64,000 nucleotides of DNA from UBA1435 sp041663285 (lineage in GTDB: Bacteria; Patescibacteriota; Microgenomatia; UBA12405), in the NCBI GenBank assembly GCA_041663285.1, contig JBAZSP010000001.1:91282-155281 (forward strand), in the 5' to 3' direction. The position numbers and the translations under genes were made by a program. Below are positions 7,591 to 16,856 of the stretch, piece after piece. The notes under the pieces are model-generated. The model had not been told where the DNA came from. It ran no database searches and was given only the letters and a program-made list of their open reading frames with translations. Positions within the stretch are counted from its first letter, which is position 1. The number at the start of each line of letters is the position of its first letter.

Positions 7591-7825
7591 GCTTTCCAGC
7601 TATCTCATAACCTTTTCCGTTATCACCTTCCTTACTATCTTTTTTCTAATTGCCGAAAACAGCTATTCCAAAATGGTCGGTCCCATCAAGATTGCCCAGG
7701 CCAACAATTTAATGACTCCGGTCGATCCTAATCTCGACTCCGATGTTGTTCTCCAAATTGAAAATCGGGACGAATTTGTTTCCGATGATCAGGTAGTCAT
7801 ATCTTCTTTACCCGCCAATGATTAA
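7577..7825 (+). CDS. Small membrane-anchored protein in the pilus-like operon
   Basis: The 82-residue product has a basic N-terminus (MKKSK), one hydrophobic helix (about residues 9-26) and a short acidic extracytoplasmic tail. It overlaps the PilO-like gene by 14 nt and the next gene by 8 nt, so it is part of the same transcript. Its position recalls PilP, but it is far too short and shows no PilP motif; I cannot assign a family. Confidence 0.6.
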   Translation: MKKSKLSSYLITFSVITFLTIFFLIAENSYSKMVGPIKIAQANNLMTPVDPNLDSDVVLQIENRDEFVSDDQVVISSLPAND

Positions 7826-9125
7826 AGAAATAAAGATTCCGACCATATTAGGCACTTTCCTGTTAATCTTTGGTCTGACCGGAGGACTATATTTGACCAC
7901 TAACCCCACCGCCTTTGGCTCCAAAGCAAACGCTTCCTGCCAGCCCCAAAATCCCCAAGTTACAAACATTACTAACAATTCGTTTGATGTTTCTTTTTTA
8001 ACCACATCCGCCTGTTCCTGCTCACTCCAGGTAGAAAATCTCCCCTACCTCGATGTCAAAGAAAACTCACCGGTTCATTATTTCCAAGTTACCAATCTCA
8101 AAGCTTCTACCCCCTATCAATATCAATTTATTTGTCAAGATGCCGTTTATCAAAAATCCGAATATCAAATTACCACCGCCATTTCGCCTTCTACACCCTC
8201 TTCAACCTCAACTTTAGCTTGGGGTAAAGTTCTAGTTGCCTCACAGCAACCCGCTCCAAATTCGATTGTTTATCTTAACATCCCCGGAGCTTCACCTTTA
8301 TCAGCCTTGGTTACTTCGGATGGCAATTGGGCCATCCCTCACGCCATCTCTTTTAACGACCTAAGGACCGACTGGTTTAACCCTCCGGCCAATACCGCCG
8401 AGGATCTCATTATCATCTCCGCCGACGGGCCCCAAACCCAAATCCTGGGTAGCACCTCCTCGAATTCACCTGTACCGGATATCATTCTTGGCCAGGATCA
8501 GTTAAATCCGCAAGATCATCCCGTCGATTCTGCGCTGGGTGATTTACCTACCTCATCGTCCCAGCCGATAACAACACTTGAGTTGACCAACCCCAAGGAC
8601 GGTGAAGTAGTCCACACTAGTCAGCCGGAATTTTTTGGGAAAGCCCCGGAAAACTCTATTCTGCAAATAACTATAGAATCCGACCAGGTAATAAATGAAC
8701 AACTTGCAGTTGGTCAGGACGGTCGTTGGTCATATGCTTCGCCAACCGGCCTCGCTCCCGGTGAACACACCATTATCATAAAAGTCCAAAATCCGGTCAC
8801 TCAAATTTGGCAAACTATCACCCGCCGTTTTGTTGTTAATGCTCAGTCGGGTGGTGACTCCCTGGCTTTTACCGCTTCAGCATCGGCCACCTTAGCTCCG
8901 ACAGCTCTCCCTTCTCCAAGTCAACGTCCCACCCAGACCATCTCACCGACAATCTCTCAAATTACCCCCACCCACATACCGACGGTGGCACCTACCGTTA
9001 TTATTGTCCAGCCTAGTGTTACCGGGCCACTGGAGAAAACCAGTAACGTTATTCCCACCTCGCTGTTATTCTTTTTTGCCGCAGCGGCCTTTGTGTCCGG
9101 CTTGTTACTTATCAGGAAAAATTAA
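7818..9125 (+). CDS. Surface protein with FN3-like and Ig-like domains and C-terminal anchor
   Basis: The 435-residue protein has an N-terminal signal/anchor helix (about residues 10-30), a Cys-containing fibronectin-III-like domain (NSFDVSF, TPYQYQFIC), a carboxypeptidase-regulatory-like beta domain (GKVLVASQQPAPNSIVYL), an Ig-like domain (TNPKDGEVVHTSQPEFFGKA, GEHTIIIKV), a Thr/Pro-rich stalk (about residues 350-400), and a C-terminal hydrophobic helix with an RKN tail. This is the layout of a wall- or membrane-attached stalk protein facing outward. It follows the PilN/O-like genes with overlaps, suggesting assembly or display together. Adhesive or structural role is inference. Confidence 0.7.
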   Translation: MIKEIKIPTILGTFLLIFGLTGGLYLTTNPTAFGSKANASCQPQNPQVTNITNNSFDVSFLTTSACSCSLQVENLPYLDVKENSPVHYFQVTNLKASTPYQYQFICQDAVYQKSEYQITTAISPSTPSSTSTLAWGKVLVASQQPAPNSIVYLNIPGASPLSALVTSDGNWAIPHAISFNDLRTDWFNPPANTAEDLIIISADGPQTQILGSTSSNSPVPDIILGQDQLNPQDHPVDSALGDLPTSSSQPITTLELTNPKDGEVVHTSQPEFFGKAPENSILQITIESDQVINEQLAVGQDGRWSYASPTGLAPGEHTIIIKVQNPVTQIWQTITRRFVVNAQSGGDSLAFTASASATLAPTALPSPSQRPTQTISPTISQITPTHIPTVAPTVIIVQPSVTGPLEKTSNVIPTSLLFFFAAAAFVSGLLLIRKN

Positions 9126-9178
9126 GTTATTCATGTATTGCATCCGGCATAACAATCGTCTAAACTGGTATCAAATCA

Positions 9179-11134
9179 ATGATCAACTTAGGTAACGGAA
9201 AAAAGTATTATCCACTATTTACTGTACTATTTTTACTGTTATCTTTGGTTGGAGCCATTGCCTTAGTCAAGACTTCCCAGGAAACCCGCAACAAAGCTGC
9301 CGGTCCTGCCGGCCAGTTAATCTGCCGTCGTGATAGTAACACCTCAATTACTTTAATCAACAACACCGGCCGCGATATTCCTTACGAGATCCTTGAATTT
9401 AGAGGTTGCGACTGTAATGTCTCCCAATGTCTCACCGGTCGGACTAAATATATGCAGCCAACTGTTAGAAACGGTGAAACCAAAACCGAGTCAATGTCTC
9501 CGGCCAGGTGCGAAGCAGCTCAACTCGATATCAAAAGTCTGGTTACCGAATTTCCTTGTATCGACCCAAACACTGGAAGAAGCTGGGATGGTGGCACCGC
9601 CTTCGCCATTGACCGTGACTGTAGCATCTGTAATAATCCCACCCCCACCACCTCCTTGCCCACAGTATCCTGTAATGGCATCACCGTCACCAATGGTTCC
9701 GGCCAAGACATGAGCTCTTCTTCTGCAGAAGACCTGAAATTAGCTTTTCCGGGCGAGACTCTAAACATATCGTCAAGCTTTAGTCCAAATGGCTTACTTT
9801 TTTTTGCCAGGGTAAATGCTTATGCTACCAGAATCGATCTTCCTGCTAACCGGGTTGGTGATCTTTTCACTTTTCCGGCCAACAAGGTACCTGCATCCAA
9901 TTCCGCCTCCGGCACAATTACCCTTCCCACCCAGCCTGGCACCTATTACTACAGCCTGGCTGCAAACGCCTATGAGAGTTCATCCTGCCGCTATCTTTGC
10001 GCCACCGATGGTAATTTCCGCCAAAACGGTGCCGGCACCGGTAGTTGTGATACATCAACTCAAGGCTGGCCTTCCGTCGGTCGTTGTACTAGTAATGGTT
10101 GTACCAAAAACTTAGCCATAAAAGTTATTCCCCAAAACTTATCCTGCACCAACTTATCGATCACTAATTCCCAAGGTGTCAGTATCAGCTCCAGCAGCGC
10201 CGGTGACGTTAAAATCGTTAATCCAGGTGAGCGGTTAAATATTTCCACCAGTTTTTCCTCTTACGGTTTAGTCTATTATGCTCAGATGAAGAGTTTCGAC
10301 GGTAATATTGCCGTCCAACCGGACAGAACCACCGGAATATTTACCAATATTCCTCAAAACGGCGTTCCTGCCTCCAGTAGCCCCATGTCGGATGGTTTTA
10401 ACGCACCTGCTCAAGCCGGTACCTACATCTATCATTTCGCCACCAATGTTTTCGATGATCCTCAATGTCAAATTCTATGTTCGGTCGATAGTAACCTCCG
10501 GCGTAATCCCTACGGTAGCGGTCATTGCAACGATCAGGCAACATCTCCCGCCTGGCCAATCATTAAACAATCCGGTTGTACCAGCGGTTGTCTTAAAAAA
10601 TTAGTTATCCAGGTTAAAGAAACTTCTCCTTCTCCTTCTCCAACTCCCACTCCGACTTCTACTTCTACTCCTTCTCCAACACCGACTACCACTCCCAGAA
10701 ACACGCCGACTATCACCCCCACCCGGACGCCAACCCCAACTCCGACTACCCGCTTGACGCCAACCCAAACCCCCACCGGAACCCTGAGACCTACCCAAAC
10801 CCCCACTAACACCCCGGTTTCTTCGCCTACTCCAACCACTCCGGCTGAGTTAGTCTGTCAGTACTTGAAAGTCTACGACCAGAACTGGTCAGAGATTACC
10901 GACTTATCTACCTTAAAGCTTAATCAAAGGGTCTATTTTGCTACCAAAGAAACAGGAACCACCACTGCTACGCGGGCCAGGTTTAAGATTACTGTTAACG
11001 GTAATGCGTCTGACTGGCAAGAAACCTCCAGCAAAAATAGTCAGGGCGAACTCTATATTTCCTACACCATCAATCAGTCAGGTAGTTATGAAATCCAAGC
11101 CCAGGTATACCTGGAAGGCGTTGGACGGAGATAA
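9179..11134 (+). CDS. Large secreted protein with two tandem homologous Cys-containing domains and a Thr-Pro linker
   Basis: The 651-residue protein has an N-terminal hydrophobic helix (LFTVLFLLLSLVGAIALV) followed by the exported part. After a first Cys-rich module, two related domains of about 150 residues occur in tandem (about 160-315 and 320-490): both carry SC-x-x-ITNS/VTNG, SSSA-x-D, PGE-x-LNIS, a YYxL/YHFA strand, and a GSC/GHC...GC motif near the end. A linker of repeated TPTPT/TPSPT units (about 490-555) leads to a C-terminal beta domain. No C-terminal membrane helix is seen. Its signal helix resembles that of the next gene (SLVGAIALVK versus TLVGAVALVK), so they are paralogous at the N-terminus. 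Confidence 0.7.
   Translation: MINLGNGKKYYPLFTVLFLLLSLVGAIALVKTSQETRNKAAGPAGQLICRRDSNTSITLINNTGRDIPYEILEFRGCDCNVSQCLTGRTKYMQPTVRNGETKTESMSPARCEAAQLDIKSLVTEFPCIDPNTGRSWDGGTAFAIDRDCSICNNPTPTTSLPTVSCNGITVTNGSGQDMSSSSAEDLKLAFPGETLNISSSFSPNGLLFFARVNAYATRIDLPANRVGDLFTFPANKVPASNSASGTITLPTQPGTYYYSLAANAYESSSCRYLCATDGNFRQNGAGTGSCDTSTQGWPSVGRCTSNGCTKNLAIKVIPQNLSCTNLSITNSQGVSISSSSAGDVKIVNPGERLNISTSFSSYGLVYYAQMKSFDGNIAVQPDRTTGIFTNIPQNGVPASSSPMSDGFNAPAQAGTYIYHFATNVFDDPQCQILCSVDSNLRRNPYGSGHCNDQATSPAWPIIKQSGCTSGCLKKLVIQVKETSPSPSPTPTPTSTSTPSPTPTTTPRNTPTITPTRTPTPTPTTRLTPTQTPTGTLRPTQTPTNTPVSSPTPTTPAELVCQYLKVYDQNWSEITDLSTLKLNQRVYFATKETGTTTATRARFKITVNGNASDWQETSSKNSQGELYISYTINQSGSYEIQAQVYLEGVGRR
10621..10850 (+). 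repeat. Degenerate Thr-Pro-coding tandem repeat
   Basis: Short units such as ACTCCNAC and CCCCCAC repeat in frame and encode a TP/SP-rich linker inside the preceding large secreted protein. Codon-level variation is high, as expected for an old coding repeat. The minus strand reads as artificial Val-Gly repeats. Confidence 0.7.
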
Positions 11135-11137
11135 AAT

Positions 11138-12628
11138 ATGTTTCAAGACACACTAAAAAATAATCTGAAAATTATCGCTATCGCAGTGTCTTTGCTGACT
11201 TTAGTTGGCGCCGTCGCTTTAGTAAAAAGAAGACAGGAATTGCGCCGAAGTGCCGCCGAAGAAGTAGTCAATACTTTCCGCAGTAAGCCCAACGACGGCC
11301 TATGGAAAAAAGTCAGCTATGATGCCTATGTCCAAAACGAGCCAGCTGGGTGTCAAGGTGTTTCCGCTTCACTCTGTCAGCCAAAACCATATCCGTCTGC
11401 CGGTAATTGGAATCAGTCGTCATATTCCGATACTGGTTGGCAAAGCGGTTACAGTGTCGATAGCTCTTGGTGGCAAGGTCAGGATTGGGCTTGCTCACGC
11501 AACTTTATTCAATCAGGAAGTCAGATAATTGGGCCGGTTGCTCCATCGAATGGTCTCTTTCCCAATATAAACGACACTACCGGCTTATACCGCCGAAAGT
11601 TTACCTTGCCCCAAGGTGTTGATATCGTTCGGGCTAACATCAAATTATTCAGCGACAACAAGGTCATAGTCTACATTAATGGTAATCTGGTCAATAGTTC
11701 TTACAACGAACTTTGCTACGAATATTCCATTAATCCCAACTTCCTTCAGTCCGGCCAGAATATCTTAGCCATCCAGCTTTCCAACGATGCTGTTAACCAG
11801 GCCGATAATCCGCTGGGGGTTGCTTACGAGTTAAATGTCGTTACCTCCTCCGAACCTCCGATAGTAGTCCCCACCAATACTCCGATCCCCACTGTCACCT
11901 CTACCCCCTCCCCGGTTCCCACCTATAGTCCCTGTGTTATTAGATTCGATGTTTTGGTTACGCCCACTCCAACACTGACACCGACAAATACCCCAACCGG
12001 CTCGCCCTCACCCACCCCCACCAAAACTCCGACTCCAACCATCACGCCGACTCCCACCAACACGCCCACCGGTACCCTAACCCCAACTCTTTCTCCCACC
12101 AATACTCCTACGAACACCCCAACTTCAACCCCAACTCCGACGCGTACTCCAACCCCCACCAACACGCCAACACCTACTAATACGCCCCGGCCCACTAATA
12201 CCCCGGTTTTAAGTTCCACCCCCACCCCCACTTTTACCCCATCTCCGACTGGCACACTTAGACCTACCAACACCTTAGTTCCCACTAACACCCTCCGGCC
12301 TACCAATACATTGATTCCTACCAGTACACCTCGGCCCACCTCAACTCCGGTACTTCGCTGTGGTTCTACTTGCGGCGACTCCATTGGTGGTCAATGTCCG
12401 GCCGATCATACCTGCTATCAAAACACCTGTGTTCTTAATGCTTGCCTAGAAGGTGTTCCTTGTGACGCCAGCCAGTGTGTTACTTTAAAGCCAACCAAAA
12501 CCCCGACCCCAATCGTCGCCTCTCCCACCCGGATTACCCTGCCTGATGCTGGCTTTGACTTCCCCGTAAAGGCAATTGCCATTGTCGGCATCATCGTCAC
12601 CCTCTTCGGTTTCCTGATTTTGTTGTAA
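11138..12628 (+). CDS. Wall-anchored surface protein: carbohydrate-binding-like domain, long Thr-Pro stalk, LPDAG-type C-terminus
   Basis: The 496-residue protein has an N-terminal signal helix (LKIIAIAVSLLTLVGAVALV), then a jelly-roll domain at about residues 60-240 resembling galactose-binding-like modules (WNQSSYSDTGWQ, LYRRKFTLP, SDNKVIVYINGNLV, LAIQLSN). A stalk of some 165 residues of NTPTPT-like units follows, then a small Cys-rich module (CGSTCGDSIGGQC, CYQNTC) and the C-terminus, which reads TLPDAG (LPDAG from residue 468) before a hydrophobic helix. LPDAG resembles a sortase signal, though no basic tail follows. It starts 3 bp after the preceding gene's stop. A stalked, possibly glycosylated surface protein is inferred. 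Confidence 0.7.
   Translation: MFQDTLKNNLKIIAIAVSLLTLVGAVALVKRRQELRRSAAEEVVNTFRSKPNDGLWKKVSYDAYVQNEPAGCQGVSASLCQPKPYPSAGNWNQSSYSDTGWQSGYSVDSSWWQGQDWACSRNFIQSGSQIIGPVAPSNGLFPNINDTTGLYRRKFTLPQGVDIVRANIKLFSDNKVIVYINGNLVNSSYNELCYEYSINPNFLQSGQNILAIQLSNDAVNQADNPLGVAYELNVVTSSEPPIVVPTNTPIPTVTSTPSPVPTYSPCVIRFDVLVTPTPTLTPTNTPTGSPSPTPTKTPTPTITPTPTNTPTGTLTPTLSPTNTPTNTPTSTPTPTRTPTPTNTPTPTNTPRPTNTPVLSSTPTPTFTPSPTGTLRPTNTLVPTNTLRPTNTLIPTSTPRPTSTPVLRCGSTCGDSIGGQCPADHTCYQNTCVLNACLEGVPCDASQCVTLKPTKTPTPIVASPTRITLPDAGFDFPVKAIAIVGIIVTLFGFLILL
11870..12350 (+). repeat. Thr-Pro-coding tandem repeat (second block)
   Basis: In-frame repeats of ACNCCNAC-type units encode TNTPTPT-rich sequence interrupted only by a short segment near 11925-11965. 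It is related in composition to the 10621-10850 block. Confidence 0.75.
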
Positions 12629-12636
12629 ACTTACCT

Positions 12637-13560
12637 GTGACAAAAAATAACGGGTTCTTATCCTTGCTTGAAGCTTTGCGCCCTAGTCAGTGGATTAAAA
12701 ATTTAAGTATCTTTTCGGCTGCCTTGCTAAACGGGCAGTTATTCGACACCGATATTTTTGTCAAAAGTGCTTTCGGCTTCGTCGCCTTCTGCCTATTGTC
12801 CTCGTCTTCCTATCTTATAAACGATCTCCAGGATATCGACAAAGACCGTCTCCACCCGTCAAAGAAGAACCGCCCACTGGCCAGGGGAGATGTTTCCAAA
12901 TTTTCCGCCATCGCGACCTCAGTAGCTCTTTTTATTTCTGGCTTGTCAATGGCCTCATTGGTCAACTCCGCCTTTTTACAACTTTCTTTTGTTTTTATTA
13001 TCCTGCAATACAGTTACTCATTCCTCTTCAAGAAGAAAGCAATTATAGACATCATCGGCATTGCCCTGTTTTTCATAATCCGTGCATATGCCGGCGAAAT
13101 TGCATCCGGCTATCACCTTCCGGTCTGGATAATGCTTACCGTCATATTCTTGTCGTTATTTATTGCCTCCGGTAAACGTCGTACCGAACTTTATGTTACC
13201 GGCAGAAAGGCCAGGTCAGCCATGAAAGGCTATGGTAAGGCATTGCTTAATTTTTACACCACTATGTTTGCCGTTTCTACCCTAATTACGTACGCCATGT
13301 TTACCTTTCTGGAAGAGCCGGTTAGGTTTCAGGGCATAATTCACCATTTTTTACTGGAAAATTTTCCTTCTGCTATCGACCGCAAGTGGTACATGATAAC
13401 CCTGTTACCGGTCATATTTGGCATTATGCGTTACGGTCAAATCATCTTCGAAATGCAGGAAGGGGAGAAGCCCGAAAGAATAATTACCACCGACATCCCT
13501 TTAATATTTTCAATTGCTCTTTGGGGCTTAATGATAATTACAGTTATCTATGTCCTCTAG
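12637..13560 (+). CDS. UbiA-family polyprenyl-phosphate phosphoribosyltransferase (DPPR synthase-like)
   Basis: The 307-residue polytopic protein starts at GTG and carries ALRPSQWIKN at residues about 13-22, as in decaprenyl-phosphate 5-phosphoribosyltransferases, and the UbiA metal motif NDLQDIDKDR (62-71) followed by HPSKKNRPLARG. About eight hydrophobic helices follow. The family joins phosphoribose from PRPP to a polyprenyl phosphate, the first step to a lipid-linked pentose donor. The next genes encode GT-C type membrane glycosyltransferases, which use polyprenyl-phosphate sugars, and the gene overlaps the first of them by 11 nt; a shared surface-glycan pathway is likely (inference). Confidence 0.8.
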   Translation: MTKNNGFLSLLEALRPSQWIKNLSIFSAALLNGQLFDTDIFVKSAFGFVAFCLLSSSSYLINDLQDIDKDRLHPSKKNRPLARGDVSKFSAIATSVALFISGLSMASLVNSAFLQLSFVFIILQYSYSFLFKKKAIIDIIGIALFFIIRAYAGEIASGYHLPVWIMLTVIFLSLFIASGKRRTELYVTGRKARSAMKGYGKALLNFYTTMFAVSTLITYAMFTFLEEPVRFQGIIHHFLLENFPSAIDRKWYMITLLPVIFGIMRYGQIIFEMQEGEKPERIITTDIPLIFSIALWGLMIITVIYVL

Positions 13561-15130
13561 GGTTTGGCTGGCTCGGTCCTTCGCCGTTTTTCTTTTCCTT
13601 CTTGTTCTTCTGACGAGATTTGTAAAAGTCGACTGGGGAGATGGCTATTTTTTCCATCCGGACGAAAACAATATGGCCCAGGCAGTCTCCCGGATGTCAC
13701 CCGATGATCTGGACCCCCGGTTTTACGCATATGGCCAACTCCCTTTGTTTTTGTCCTACTTTTCTTTAAGGTTGGTCGGTTTGTCCAATAGTTTTGAAAA
13801 TGCCGTTATCAGTCTAAGGTTGTGGTCTGGCCTTTTTTCTTCCATATCCGTGCTATTTATTTACCTTATTGCTCAAAAACTTTTTCCTCCCCGAATCGCC
13901 CTGGCTTGTTTTGCTTTCTCCATTTTCTCTCCCGGTTTAATTCAGTCGGCTCATTTTGGAACCACCGAGTCAATCCTTCTTTTTGTTTTTGCTGCTAATT
14001 TATTTCTAAGTCTCAACTTTGTCTCAACCGGTAATCTGGCTCTATTATTAGTAGCGGCTATTATTAGCGGATTTGGCCTGGCAACCAAGGTTACTGCCCT
14101 CATTCTCATGGGCCCTGTTTACTTGGCCATTCTGGTGCACCTATTCCGGACAAAAAAAATTCTGCTAAGCTTGCTAACACTTCTACTCTTTACCTTACTT
14201 GCTTTGGTTATTTTTATTTTAGCCTCGCCCTTTAACTTAATTTCCCGCGCAGATTTTTTATCAACTTTAAAATACGAAGCATCGGTTGCCACCGGCACGT
14301 CCCCGGTGTTTTATACCCGTCAGTTTATCGGAACCTTGCCTTATATTTTTCAGCTGCTTCGGGTGTTTCCTTATGCCTTAGGCATCCCGCTTTGTTTGGC
14401 AGCCGCAATTGGCTGGTTTTTATCGTTAGTTCCATCAGTCGGCAAACACAAAACATTTTGGTTTATTATTATTTTTTCGTCCCTAGCTTACTTTGTTTAT
14501 AACGGTCAACTTTATACTAAGTGGACCCGTTTTATGGCGCCTCTATTTATTTTGGCTCCTCTATTTGCTGCCAACTTTATAAAAGCTTTTCCTGCGTCAT
14601 CAAAAGTCAAAGCCTCTCTTTTGGTTCTTTGTCTGATTCCCGGCTGGCTTTTTTTAACCATTTATTTTCAAAAAGACATTCGGGTTACTGCCTCCGAATG
14701 GCTGATTACTAACATAAAGTCCGGATCCACCGTTCTGTCTGAAGCCGGAAATGTCGTGAATCTTCCGGTTGGCGATCATCAGTTGATTGTCGTAAATTTT
14801 GATTTCTACGGTCTCGACGCCAGCCCTACTCTTCAACAGGAGCTGCCCAACCACCTTTATTCAGCTGATTATCTTTTGGTGCCCTCCCGCCGTATTTTTA
14901 AAAATCAATCCAGTCCCAGTTTTCCCTATAGTCAACGTTACTATCAAAAATTATTTTCCGGCGAGCTTGGGTTCTTACCGGTCAAAGTTTTTTCAAACCC
15001 TCTGGCCACACTGCTTGATACCGAAAATGCCGAAGAGACTTTTTCGGTGTTTGATCATCCCAAAATCCGTCTTTATAAAAAAATAACCCCTAAATCCCAA
15101 GGTGAATACCAGAGTTTATTAACTCCTTAA
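13550..15130 (+). CDS. GT-C (PMT/ArnT-like) membrane glycosyltransferase
   Basis: This 526-residue protein has an N-terminal membrane helix, then the acidic motif FHPDEN (Asp38-Glu39) in the first outer loop, typical of dolichyl-phosphate-mannose protein mannosyltransferase/ArnT-like enzymes, followed by many membrane helices and a soluble C-terminal domain. It would transfer a sugar from a polyprenyl-phosphate carrier on the outer face. It shares clear paralogy with the next gene: RVTASEW versus RVAASEW, SGSTVLSE versus SGSTLTYE, and EETFSVFDHPKIRLY versus EEAFTVYDHPKVLIY. Acceptor unknown; the Thr/Pro-rich proteins just upstream are plausible (inference). Confidence 0.8.
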   Translation: MSSRVWLARSFAVFLFLLVLLTRFVKVDWGDGYFFHPDENNMAQAVSRMSPDDLDPRFYAYGQLPLFLSYFSLRLVGLSNSFENAVISLRLWSGLFSSISVLFIYLIAQKLFPPRIALACFAFSIFSPGLIQSAHFGTTESILLFVFAANLFLSLNFVSTGNLALLLVAAIISGFGLATKVTALILMGPVYLAILVHLFRTKKILLSLLTLLLFTLLALVIFILASPFNLISRADFLSTLKYEASVATGTSPVFYTRQFIGTLPYIFQLLRVFPYALGIPLCLAAAIGWFLSLVPSVGKHKTFWFIIIFSSLAYFVYNGQLYTKWTRFMAPLFILAPLFAANFIKAFPASSKVKASLLVLCLIPGWLFLTIYFQKDIRVTASEWLITNIKSGSTVLSEAGNVVNLPVGDHQLIVVNFDFYGLDASPTLQQELPNHLYSADYLLVPSRRIFKNQSSPSFPYSQRYYQKLFSGELGFLPVKVFSNPLATLLDTENAEETFSVFDHPKIRLYKKITPKSQGEYQSLLTP

Positions 15131-15137
15131 TACCCTT

Positions 15138-16853
15138 ATGGCCAGACTACCCACCCGTTTCCACTATCTGCCCGTGTTAGTAGTTATTCTTTTACTGGGT
15201 TTCTTTTTCCGGTTTTACGGTCTTAATTGGGATCAAAGTCAGCATCTTCACCCAGACGAAAGATTTTTAACCATGGTTGTTACCGCCATGAAATTACCCA
15301 TCAACATTACGGAATATTTTGATCCGCAGCTTAGTTTACTCAATCCCTACAATCTTAATTTTAGCTTTTTTGTCTACGGCACTTTGCCCCTGGTTATAAC
15401 CAAAATTATCGGCCAACTTCTAAATTACACCGAATACTGGAACGTATTTTTAGTCGGCCGGGTTTTGTCGGCTGTTCTTGATCTGGGTGTAGTTATTCTT
15501 ATATACCGGATCTCCAAAACTATTTCGGGCCCAAAAGCAGCCCTGGGCGCCGCTTTTATCTATTCGGTTATGGTATTGCCCATTCAGCTGTCCCATTTTT
15601 TCGCCGTTGACACCTTTGTCAATTTTTTTGTTGTACTCACTCTTTTTCTAACTTTAAAATATCTTCCGAAACACCCCTTCCGCGGCTCACTTCTGGCTGG
15701 GGGGGCCTTCGCCCTTGCTCTAGCCTGCAAAATATCCGCCCTCTACTTTAGTCCGGTTATTGCGTTCTTGTTTGTATACAGCTTTCTCGTCTTCACTCCC
15801 AAGCTGTTGGCAAAAATCGTCAATCTGATAGTCTATGGCCTCTTATTTTTATTTAGTTGTTTCTTTATTTTCAGGCTAATTCAGCCACATTTGTTCCAAA
15901 CTCAAAACATTTTTAGTTTTTCTCTTGAACCCCGCTTTATCAGCAATCTTAAAGAGCTAACCTCTTACTCCGATAAAAATAGTTGGTACCCCCCTGGCAT
16001 CCAGTGGAAAACTACCCGCCCTCTTTTATTCCCCTTAACCAATCTGGCTTTGTGGGGACTTGGCGTTCCTCTTTTTCTTGTAACCTGTTTGGGTTTAATT
16101 CTGCAGTTCTGGGGTATCAAAAAGAATATAAAAAAACTATTTTGTTGCCCTTCCCTTTTTACTATAGCGGTCTTGTCTCTTTGGCTGGTTGCTTTCTTTT
16201 TATATCAAGGCAGCCAACACGTCAAAACCATGCGTTACTTTCTTATCCTTTACCCCATACTGGCTATTTTGGCCGGAGAAGCTTTTGCCCGCCTTCTGGC
16301 TTTTTTTGTCAGAAAATCAACACTGCTGGCTGTCTTTTTCATCTTTGCCTTTCTTGCCTATCCTCTTTCTTTTATGTCCATTTATACTCACCAAATTACC
16401 CGGGTTGCTGCTTCCGAATGGATCTATCGTCATATTCCTTCCGGTTCAACCTTGACTTATGAGCTCTGGGACGATCCTCTGCCTCTTTCCCTGCCCGGAT
16501 ACCCGGTTAATCAATATCAGCTTTTGGAGCTAAAAATGTTTGACAAAGATAGTCCGGAAAAGTGGCAGGATCTTTCTAAAAAATTATCCCAGGTCGATTA
16601 TTTAGTTATGTCGTCCAACCGTTTGCACGGCACTATTCCGAAACATCCCGAATATTATCCCCAGTCATCCGTCTTTTACCAGAGTTTGCTCGCCAATACC
16701 CACCCCGATTTTAAAAAAATTGCCGAGTTTACCTCCCGGCCTTGCTTTCCTCCAGTTGGTTCTCCTCTATTTTGCCTGGTCGACGACTTTGCCGAAGAAG
16801 CCTTCACTGTCTACGACCACCCTAAAGTACTGATCTATCAAAAAACATTATAG
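15138..16853 (+). CDS. GT-C (PMT/ArnT-like) membrane glycosyltransferase, tandem paralogue
   Basis: The 571-residue polytopic protein has an N-terminal helix followed by HLHPDERF (Asp40-Glu41), the catalytic-type acidic pair of GT-C enzymes, an AVDTFVNFF segment in a later helix, and about a dozen membrane spans. The C-terminal soluble part ends EEAFTVYDHPKVLIYQK, homologous to the end of the preceding gene, so the two arose by duplication. It starts 7 bp after its paralogue; CCCTT precedes the ATG, with no Shine-Dalgarno. Likely uses a lipid-linked sugar in surface glycan or glycoprotein synthesis. Confidence 0.8.
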   Translation: MARLPTRFHYLPVLVVILLLGFFFRFYGLNWDQSQHLHPDERFLTMVVTAMKLPINITEYFDPQLSLLNPYNLNFSFFVYGTLPLVITKIIGQLLNYTEYWNVFLVGRVLSAVLDLGVVILIYRISKTISGPKAALGAAFIYSVMVLPIQLSHFFAVDTFVNFFVVLTLFLTLKYLPKHPFRGSLLAGGAFALALACKISALYFSPVIAFLFVYSFLVFTPKLLAKIVNLIVYGLLFLFSCFFIFRLIQPHLFQTQNIFSFSLEPRFISNLKELTSYSDKNSWYPPGIQWKTTRPLLFPLTNLALWGLGVPLFLVTCLGLILQFWGIKKNIKKLFCCPSLFTIAVLSLWLVAFFLYQGSQHVKTMRYFLILYPILAILAGEAFARLLAFFVRKSTLLAVFFIFAFLAYPLSFMSIYTHQITRVAASEWIYRHIPSGSTLTYELWDDPLPLSLPGYPVNQYQLLELKMFDKDSPEKWQDLSKKLSQVDYLVMSSNRLHGTIPKHPEYYPQSSVFYQSLLANTHPDFKKIAEFTSRPCFPPVGSPLFCLVDDFAEEAFTVYDHPKVLIYQKTL

Positions 16854-16856
16854 ACC

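Noticed and set aside
10534..10839. Long minus-strand frame of Val-Gly repeats (also 11923-12384)
   Set aside because: It is the reverse complement of the Thr-Pro coding repeats of real plus-strand genes.
11870..12350. Short repeated units as a possible CRISPR array
   Set aside because: The units are in frame, encode Thr-Pro, vary in sequence and have no regular spacers; no cas genes are nearby.
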